10,739 nucleotides of DNA. Source: a bacterium. GTDB taxonomy: Bacteria > Patescibacteriota > Microgenomatia > Daviesbacterales > UBA10151. Where the stretch lies: contig DAHXOS010000087.1 in the NCBI GenBank assembly GCA_027364775.1, positions 1 to 10,739 on the forward strand. Direction: 5' to 3'. The notes beneath the pieces were generated by a model that was not told the origin of the DNA, searched no databases, and saw only the letters and a program-made list of their open reading frames with translations. A program made the position numbers and the translations under genes. This document shows positions 7,156 through 10,739 of this stretch, piece after piece. Every line of letters begins with the position of its first letter. The stretch's first letter is position 1.

Positions 7156-7185
7156 ATTTTAGCAGAAAATTAGAAATTTTCTAAA
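7156..7185 (-). promoter_or_regulatory. Promoter of rsmI with a palindromic spacer (leaderless)
   Basis: Read on the - strand, TGCTAAAAT (7164-7156) is an extended -10 element ending seven bases before the ATG (7148). TTTAGA (7185-7180) sits 18 bases upstream as a four-of-six match to the -35 consensus. No Shine-Dalgarno site is present. Confidence 0.5.
7164..7182. repeat. Perfect 8-bp inverted repeat in the rsmI promoter spacer
   Basis: AGAAAATT (7164-7171), a three-base centre AGA, and AATTTTCT (7175-7182) form a perfect palindrome. It fills the spacer between the proposed -35 and -10 boxes of rsmI. It could be a regulator-binding site or a hairpin in transcripts arriving from dedA. No T run follows, so it does not look like a terminator. 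Chance is possible in AT-rich DNA. Confidence 0.4.
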
Positions 7186-7190
7186 TCTGT

Positions 7191-7832
7191 TTATTTTAAA
7201 TGAAGTAATTTTAAAAGCTGGGTTCTAGTATTCTTATTCTTTAAAGCATGATAAATGGCAGGAGAAATAGAAATTAAGATAATTAAACCAATTATTGGTA
7301 AAAGGTATTTATCTACATTGGGAATTAGAGATCCTAAATAAAATCCTGCCAAAGATAACCCAATTGCCCAAAGAACTCCGCCAAAAATATTATAAAAAAG
7401 AAAGGTAGGATAATTCATTGAGCCTACTCCGGCAATGACTGGAGCAAATGCCCTAATTATAGGTATAAATCTAGCTAAGATTATTGTTTTACCACCGTGT
7501 TTTTTATAAAACTGCTCAGCTCTTAAAAGATGATCTTTTCTAAACAGTAATGAATTTTCTTTATCAAATAATTTTCTGCCAAATTTATGTCCAATAAAAT
7601 AACCAATACTGTCTCCAACAACTGCTCCAATAAATGTGCCGATAATTAATAGCCTAATATCAAAAAATCCCTGAGAAGCTAAAAATCCAGCTGTGAATAA
7701 AACTGAATCACCAGGAAAAAAGAAACCAATTAACATTCCAGATTCTAAAAATATCATGGTAAAGATACCAAAATAGCCTATTGTTTGAAGAATAGTCCTT
7801 AGATCACCATTCAGTAGGGTTTGAAAATCCAT
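7191..7832 (-). CDS. DedA family integral membrane protein
   Basis: DedA proteins are polytopic membrane proteins; characterised members flip or transport lipids such as undecaprenyl phosphate and maintain membrane potential. This 213-residue protein has several hydrophobic segments (numbered from ATG 7832: about 15-45, 48-75, 130-165, 172-195). It also has the family motifs ESGMLIGFFFPGDSVLFTAGFLA (30-52), IGYFIGHKFGRKLF and ARFIPIIRAFAPVIAGVGSM, the last containing the conserved Arg pair and AG-G. The exact substrate cannot be read from sequence. The ATG at 7832 is chosen over the adjacent in-frame TTG at 7835 because of its position relative to the -10 box TATACT. It is followed by rsmI on the same strand and preceded by the D-2-hydroxyacid dehydrogenase gene. 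Confidence 0.92.
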   Translation of the reverse strand: MDFQTLLNGDLRTILQTIGYFGIFTMIFLESGMLIGFFFPGDSVLFTAGFLASQGFFDIRLLIIGTFIGAVVGDSIGYFIGHKFGRKLFDKENSLLFRKDHLLRAEQFYKKHGGKTIILARFIPIIRAFAPVIAGVGSMNYPTFLFYNIFGGVLWAIGLSLAGFYLGSLIPNVDKYLLPIIGLIILISISPAIYHALKNKNTRTQLLKLLHLK

Positions 7833-7839
7833 CAATTTT

Positions 7840-7845
7840 AGTATA
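7840..7845 (-). promoter_or_regulatory. -10 box TATACT of dedA (leaderless)
   Basis: On the - strand TATACT is followed by seven bases and then ATG 7832. It is the third identical TATACT in the window placed 6-7 bases before an ATG. No good -35 box is seen; the region upstream overlaps a possible terminator hairpin of the preceding operon. Confidence 0.55.
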
Positions 7846-7848
7846 ACT

Positions 7849-7883
7849 AAAAAGTTAAGTAGAGGGAAGAGCTAATTAACTTT
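7849..7883 (-). terminator. Possible terminator of the eno-pgm-ldh operon
   Basis: On the - strand AAAGTTAA (7883-7876) and TTAACTTT (7858-7851) form a perfect 8-bp inverted repeat with a 17-base loop, ending in a five-T run (7853-7849). It spans the dehydrogenase TAG stop. The stem is AT-rich and the loop long, so it may be weak. Its T run ends three bases before the dedA -10 box. Confidence 0.35.
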
Positions 7884-8831
7884 ATTTTTAACTTCTGAAG
7901 AATTTAGGCTTTGGATATTCTCTAAGATGGTGTTTTGAATATTATCTTCTGCCTCTTTAGTATAAAAAGCCATATGAGGAGTAAAGATCACATTTTTCAT
8001 ATTAGCTAAAGGATGAGATTTAAAAGCCTGGAAAGATTCATTTAATGTATTTTCTTCTTCTAAAACATCAATCCCTAAGCCTTTTAGAATTCCTGTATCT
8101 AGAGCTTGAATCAATGCATCTGTTTCAGTTAAGACACCCCGGGCTGTATTAATTAAAATAGCCCCCCTTTTAATCTTATTAATACTGTCTTTATTTATTA
8201 TGTGGTTTGTTTCCGGTGTTGCAGGGGTATGCAAGGTAATAATATCTGAATTGCCCAGCAAATTGTTCAATTCCACATATTCAAACCCTAACTCATTTTG
8301 GGCCTGTTCATTTTTAAAAACATCGTAAGCCAAAACTTTCATCTCAAAGGCTTTTGCAATCTTTATAACATTTAAACCAATCTTACCCGTACCAATAACT
8401 CCTAAAGTTTTTTGGTAAAGATCATCTCCTCTTAAACCTTGGTAATTAAAATCTGTCTGTTCTTTTACTAAAGCTTCTTTTACTCTTCTAGTTAATGTAA
8501 GCATTAAAGCAAAGGTGAATTCTGCAACAGTATGTGATCCATATACAGGTACATTTACAACTGCAATATTTTTTTGTTTTGCATATTCAATATCAACATT
8601 ATCAAAGCCTGTAGCTCTAACAGCAATCATTTTTAAATTTGGAAAGGCATCAATTACTTTTTGATCAATTTTGGATTTTACAAAGATTGAGATAACTTCA
8701 AAATCTTGGGAATCTGGGATACTTGTTTTATCTAGAATCTGGTCTGAGAAAAAAAGCTCATGACCCTCTAAAGTTTTAGTATAAAAATCCTTTTTATCCT
8801 GGTCTTTTAACTCAAAAAAAGCAATCTTCAT
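7872..8831 (-). CDS. D-2-hydroxyacid dehydrogenase, probably D-lactate dehydrogenase
   Basis: An NAD-dependent D-2-hydroxyacid dehydrogenase of 319 residues, close to the usual 330. The Rossmann motif is GVIGTGKIG (144-152), followed by YD at 169-170, suggesting NAD preference. Catalytic residues are visible: R231 (in INTARGV), a Glu in DVLEEE (258-260) and H286 (TPHMAFYT). RATGFDNVD (72-80) and the PHMAFYT form of the histidine motif are typical of the D-lactate dehydrogenase/VanH branch and less like phosphoglycerate dehydrogenase. It has no ACT domain. It lies two bases after the phosphoglycerate mutase stop in an operon with enolase. Reduction of pyruvate to D-lactate with NADH re-oxidation is therefore the best-supported role; another 2-keto acid substrate is possible. 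GGAG lies 13 bases before the ATG, too far for a normal Shine-Dalgarno site. Confidence 0.85.
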   Translation of the reverse strand: MKIAFFELKDQDKKDFYTKTLEGHELFFSDQILDKTSIPDSQDFEVISIFVKSKIDQKVIDAFPNLKMIAVRATGFDNVDIEYAKQKNIAVVNVPVYGSHTVAEFTFALMLTLTRRVKEALVKEQTDFNYQGLRGDDLYQKTLGVIGTGKIGLNVIKIAKAFEMKVLAYDVFKNEQAQNELGFEYVELNNLLGNSDIITLHTPATPETNHIINKDSINKIKRGAILINTARGVLTETDALIQALDTGILKGLGIDVLEEENTLNESFQAFKSHPLANMKNVIFTPHMAFYTKEAEDNIQNTILENIQSLNSSEVKNKVN

Positions 8832-8833
8832 TA

Positions 8834-9454
8834 TTACTTAAGGTCTCCTTTAATAGTTTCCCTTAAAGTAATATTACCACCATCTTCTTGGTATTCATAT
8901 ACATATACCTCTCCAAAACCCAACTCAAATTTAGTAATTTCCTCATCAGAAATATTTTGAATATGTTTTATTAATGCTCTTAAAGTATTACCTGAGGAAA
9001 CAACTAAGATATTATTTCCCTTTTTTAAGTCTTTTAAAATAACCTCCTCATAAAAAGGAACAACTCTATTATAAACATCTTTTAAGGATTCTCCTTTTGG
9101 GATAGGGTGATCCCAAGATCTTCTTAACTTTAGAAATTCTTCTTCCCCAACTTCTTCTTTTACTTGCCACTTATTTTTACCAGTATAAATACCGTAGTCT
9201 CTTTCATTTAGAGCAGGGGTAGTATTTGTTGGACAAGAGATCTCTAAAGTATTACAGATTTCTTCTAAGGTTTGTTTGGTTCTAGTCAACTCAGATGAGT
9301 AAGCTTTATCAATCTTTAAATGTTTTAATTTCTCACCAGCTCTTCTAGCTTCTTCACGGCCCTGATCATTAATTGGAATATCTGTTATTCCATGCCATTT
9401 ACCCTCAGCATTCCAGTTGGTTATACCATGTCTAGCTAAAATTAAATAAGCCAT
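8834..9454 (-). CDS. Phosphoglycerate mutase, BPG-dependent type, lacking the second catalytic His
   Basis: A histidine-phosphatase superfamily protein interconverting 3- and 2-phosphoglycerate, judged by homology and operon. Motifs match GpmA: LARHGITNWN (6-15, phospho-acceptor H9), SSELTRTKQT (53-62, R58), NERDYG (83-88, E84), TGKNK (91-95), RRSWDHPIPKGESLKDVYNR (111-130) and SGNTLRALIKH (154-164). The length, 206 residues, is slightly short compared with about 230-250. The striking oddity is SSGNTLR where GpmA has AHGNSLR: Ser154, codon TCA at 8995-8993, replaces the second catalytic His. All other key residues are kept. Its ATG shares one base with the enolase stop (TAATG), implying coupled translation. 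It may be an active variant with a substitute residue, a phosphatase or a weakened enzyme; the mutase call rests on the NER-YG and KGESL blocks. Confidence 0.85.
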   Translation of the reverse strand: MAYLILARHGITNWNAEGKWHGITDIPINDQGREEARRAGEKLKHLKIDKAYSSELTRTKQTLEEICNTLEISCPTNTTPALNERDYGIYTGKNKWQVKEEVGEEEFLKLRRSWDHPIPKGESLKDVYNRVVPFYEEVILKDLKKGNNILVVSSGNTLRALIKHIQNISDEEITKFELGFGEVYVYEYQEDGGNITLRETIKGDLK

Positions 9455-10739
9455 TATTTTTCTAAAGCCTCTTTTCCTGCAAATTTTGCATCATTTTTTA
9501 ATCTCTCTTCAATTCTTAAAAGCTCATTATATTTTGCAATTCTATCTGTTCTAGATAAAGACCCAGTCTTAATCTGACCTGTAGCTAAACCTACTGCTAA
9601 ATGTGCAATAGTTGTATCTTCTGTTTCTCCTGATCTGTGGGAAATTATAGAATTCCAGCCTGCCTTTTTAGTCAATTCTATAGCTTGGATAGTTTCTGTT
9701 AAAGTGCCTATTTGATTTACTTTAATTAAGACAGCATTAGCTGCATTTTTTTCTATACCTTCTTGAATAAATTTAGTATTAGTTACAAATAAATCATCAC
9801 CAACAAGTTGAATTTTTTCTCCAACTTTTTGATTTAATTTAACCCAGCCTTCCCAATCAGATTCTGCTAAACCATCTTCAATAGAAGCAATAGGATATTT
9901 TTCTGTTTGTGAAACTAACCAGTCTACCATCTCATCAGATGTAAGTTCCTTACCCTCTGCTGCTAGCCTATACTTGCCATCTTGATAAAGTTCTGATGCT
10001 GCTACATCTAATCCAAATAAAAAGTCTTCTCCCATCTTATATCCAGCTTTTTTGATAGCCTCAGCAATCATTTCTAAGCTCTCTGAGTTACCATTTTTAA
10101 CTCTTGGAGCAAAACCTCCTTCATCTCCCACAGCAGTCCCATAACCATTTTCCTTTAATACAAATTTTAAGTTATAAAAAACTTCTGCTCCCATTCTAAT
10201 TGCATCAGAAATAGAGTTTGCACCAATTGGTAAAATCATAAATTCTTGAATATCTGATGCAAAATCTGCATGAGCTCCACCATTAATAACATTCATCATA
10301 GGCAAAGGGAGTAAAAAGTTGCCAATATTGCCTGTAAGGTATGAGACATATTCATAAAACTCTCTTTTTTGAGAAAGTGCTGCAGCTTTGGCATTTGCTA
10401 AAGATACAGCCAAAATTGCATTAGCTCCAAGATTAGATTTAGTATCTGAGTTATCTAAATCAATCATGATTTGATCAATTTTTTCCTGTTCTAGGGAGTC
10501 TTCTCCTACTAAAGCGGCTGCAATTTTAGTATTTACATTTTCAACCGCTTTTAAAACTGATTTACCTAAATAGAATGATTTATCACCATCTCTTAATTCT
10601 AAAGCTTCATTTGAGCCTGTGGAGGCTCCAGAAGGTACAGCAGCTCTACCTAATGTGCCATCTTCTAAAATTACATCAGCCTCAACAGTAGGGTTACCTC
10701 TAGAATCTAAAATTTGACTGGCATGAATAGTTTTAATTT
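9454..10739 (-). CDS. eno: Enolase (phosphopyruvate hydratase), start just outside the window
   Basis: Enolase dehydrates 2-phosphoglycerate to phosphoenolpyruvate with Mg2+. The reading frame stays open to the window edge. It begins [19 protein letters not shown] and then [18 protein letters not shown], so only the initiator and one or two residues are missing; about 427 residues are visible against a usual 430. Catalytic and metal-binding blocks are intact: [67 protein letters not shown] and [11 protein letters not shown]. It is the first visible gene of the operon with phosphoglycerate mutase and the D-lactate dehydrogenase-like gene. The internal ATG at 10467 is not the real start, because conserved N-terminal sequence continues upstream. 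The promoter lies beyond the window. Confidence 0.97.
   Translation of the reverse strand, partial: IKTIHASQILDSRGNPTVEADVILEDGTLGRAAVPSGASTGSNEALELRDGDKSFYLGKSVLKAVENVNTKIAAALVGEDSLEQEKIDQIMIDLDNSDTKSNLGANAILAVSLANAKAAALSQKREFYEYVSYLTGNIGNFLLPLPMMNVINGGAHADFASDIQEFMILPIGANSISDAIRMGAEVFYNLKFVLKENGYGTAVGDEGGFAPRVKNGNSESLEMIAEAIKKAGYKMGEDFLFGLDVAASELYQDGKYRLAAEGKELTSDEMVDWLVSQTEKYPIASIEDGLAESDWEGWVKLNQKVGEKIQLVGDDLFVTNTKFIQEGIEKNAANAVLIKVNQIGTLTETIQAIELTKKAGWNSIISHRSGETEDTTIAHLAVGLATGQIKTGSLSRTDRIAKYNELLRIEERLKNDAKFAGKEALEK

Noticed and set aside
8832..8848. GGAG (8845-8848) as a Shine-Dalgarno site for the dehydrogenase gene.
   Set aside because: It is 13 bases from the ATG, beyond the usual spacing, and encodes conserved-frame residues of the mutase; a 2-base gap makes coupling more likely.
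9454..10467. Enolase starting at the ATG at 10467.
   Set aside because: Conserved enolase N-terminal sequence ([14 protein letters not shown]) continues in frame to the window edge.

Overview
This is a compact, AT-rich bacterial window with about 11 protein genes and almost no non-coding DNA. No gap exceeds 60 bases, and there are no RNA genes, insertion sequences or CRISPR arrays. The gene content, lysine-rich proteins, near absence of Shine-Dalgarno sites, a 'VLG' tail on secreted-protein linkers and degenerate paralogues all fit a Candidate Phyla Radiation (Patescibacteria) genome, perhaps the Microgenomates group. That placement is an inference; no marker such as 16S rRNA is present. UGA acts as a stop at least once (3827-3829), so the Gracilibacteria-type code with UGA as glycine is unlikely.

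The left half (1-6487) reads on the + strand: a membrane-anchored polysaccharide deacetylase, the ribosome-associated GTPase TypA/BipA, a CvpA-CAP fusion overlapping a membrane-anchored SNase-type nuclease, a membrane-anchored DUF192 protein, and a shortened PEP synthase-like protein that appears to have lost its catalytic residues. Four of these six are membrane-anchored with the functional domain predicted outside the cell. The + strand run ends at a hairpin-plus-T-run terminator that lies inside the 3' coding region of the convergent gene rsmI; the two coding regions overlap by 56 bp.

The right half (6432-10739) reads on the - strand. A tight operon encodes enolase (start just beyond the window edge), a 2,3-BPG-dependent-type phosphoglycerate mutase and a D-lactate dehydrogenase-like D-2-hydroxyacid dehydrogenase. 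Junctions are a 1-base overlap and a 2-base gap. Together they cover 3-phosphoglycerate to PEP plus pyruvate to D-lactate, i.e. lower glycolysis and fermentative NADH re-oxidation. A DedA membrane protein and the 16S rRNA methyltransferase RsmI follow, each with its own promoter-like element.

The clearest novel signals are: (1) a consistent initiation architecture, in which each of the five genes with an intergenic gap upstream has a -10 box ending only 6-9 bases before its ATG (leaderless transcripts), while the others start within 0-4 bases of the previous stop; (2) the PEP synthase-like apparent pseudoenzyme; (3) a phosphoglycerate mutase whose second catalytic histidine is serine; (4) a 25-residue Ser/Thr/Gln-rich insertion in the TypA G domain; and (5) the CvpA-CAP fusion.
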